NCBI GenBank assembly: GCA_040902585.1 | Contig: JBBDXA010000159.1 | Coordinates: 1 to 22,292 of the forward strand | Reading direction: 5' to 3' | DNA: 22,292 bases | Origin: JBBDXA01 sp040902585 | GTDB lineage: Bacteria > Planctomycetota > Phycisphaerae > Phycisphaerales > Phycisphaeraceae | Shown here: positions 22,183 to 22,292 of the stretch, in pieces | Position numbering within the stretch: position 1 is the first letter of the stretch | Layout: the number at the start of each line of letters is the position of its first letter | Made by a program: the position numbers and the translations under genes | The notes under the pieces: model-generated | Databases searched by the model: none | Seen by the model: only the letters and a program-made list of their open reading frames with translations | What the model was told of the DNA's origin: nothing

Positions 22183-22292
22183 GCCGGCGGCTTGTATCAT
22201 TTTTGCGCGCGCAATGGCGTGTCTACCCACCCCCCTACCCCCTGGTGGCCATTTTGCTTTAAGTGCTTTCATGGAAATGACCTGTCAAATGG

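Noticed and set aside
1..22292. tRNA, rRNA or riboswitch
   Set aside because: I saw no cloverleaf-like T-arm signature in any intergenic region and no rRNA-like stretch. The gaps are filled by repeats or are too short.
22183..22292. A further gene at the right edge
   Set aside because: The last 110 bases hold no supported frame, only a GCGCGC run and a C-rich stretch.

Overview
The window is GC-rich bacterial chromosome. It carries 18 genes or gene parts and one 10-base run of Ns that marks an assembly gap. Three secreted or lipid-anchored PQQ-type beta-propeller proteins, a squalene-hopene-cyclase-like class II terpene cyclase, a CPBP membrane protease and several unrecognised small proteins suggest a Planctomycetota draft genome, perhaps Phycisphaerae or a relative. 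This assignment is an inference from gene content, since no rRNA or marker gene is present.

Layout. Bases 1-14104 are almost entirely minus-strand: a GT4 glycosyltransferase cut by the left edge, an unknown protein, a fused chorismate-lyase-like/FAD-dependent halogenase-like protein, a HemW-like radical SAM enzyme, a beta-propeller protein, an iron-dependent alcohol dehydrogenase, an ANL-superfamily adenylating enzyme and two more beta-propeller proteins. The only plus-strand gene in this block is a secreted protein whose first 30 codons survive before the N gap at 4308-4317. After 14.1 kb come a plus-strand MarR regulator, the minus-strand cyclase, plus-strand apt and a plus-strand CPBP protease. 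A minus-strand group follows (cysC, a PHP phosphoesterase, recX, an unknown protein), and a plus-strand unknown protein closes the window.

How the genes may work together. The chorismate-lyase-like domain, the FAD enzyme, the radical SAM enzyme, the adenylating enzyme and the alcohol dehydrogenase could form an aromatic-acid tailoring pathway. They are separated by repeats and by a beta-propeller gene, so this is a hypothesis only. The cysC-php-recX-unknown group looks like a loose housekeeping operon.

The most unusual feature is a set of short-word repeat arrays at gene boundaries. Seven boundaries carry arrays with a period of exactly 7 nt (8 and 9 nt at one locus), and each locus has its own word: AGCTATG, GCTGACC, GGATTGC, GGGCCAA, AAATCTC, CACGGATNA with TTCCTTAT, and GAAAGTN/GCAAAGN. 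At five loci the word returns in inverted orientation and makes a potential long hairpin. A separate 12-bp palindrome, GCCGCAAGCGGC, recurs near stop codons and twice inside the cyclase gene. The cyclase gene also contains an in-frame 106-bp segment bounded by a perfect 25-bp inverted repeat. The arrays create false N-terminal extensions in naive gene calls, so the starts given here lie inside them.
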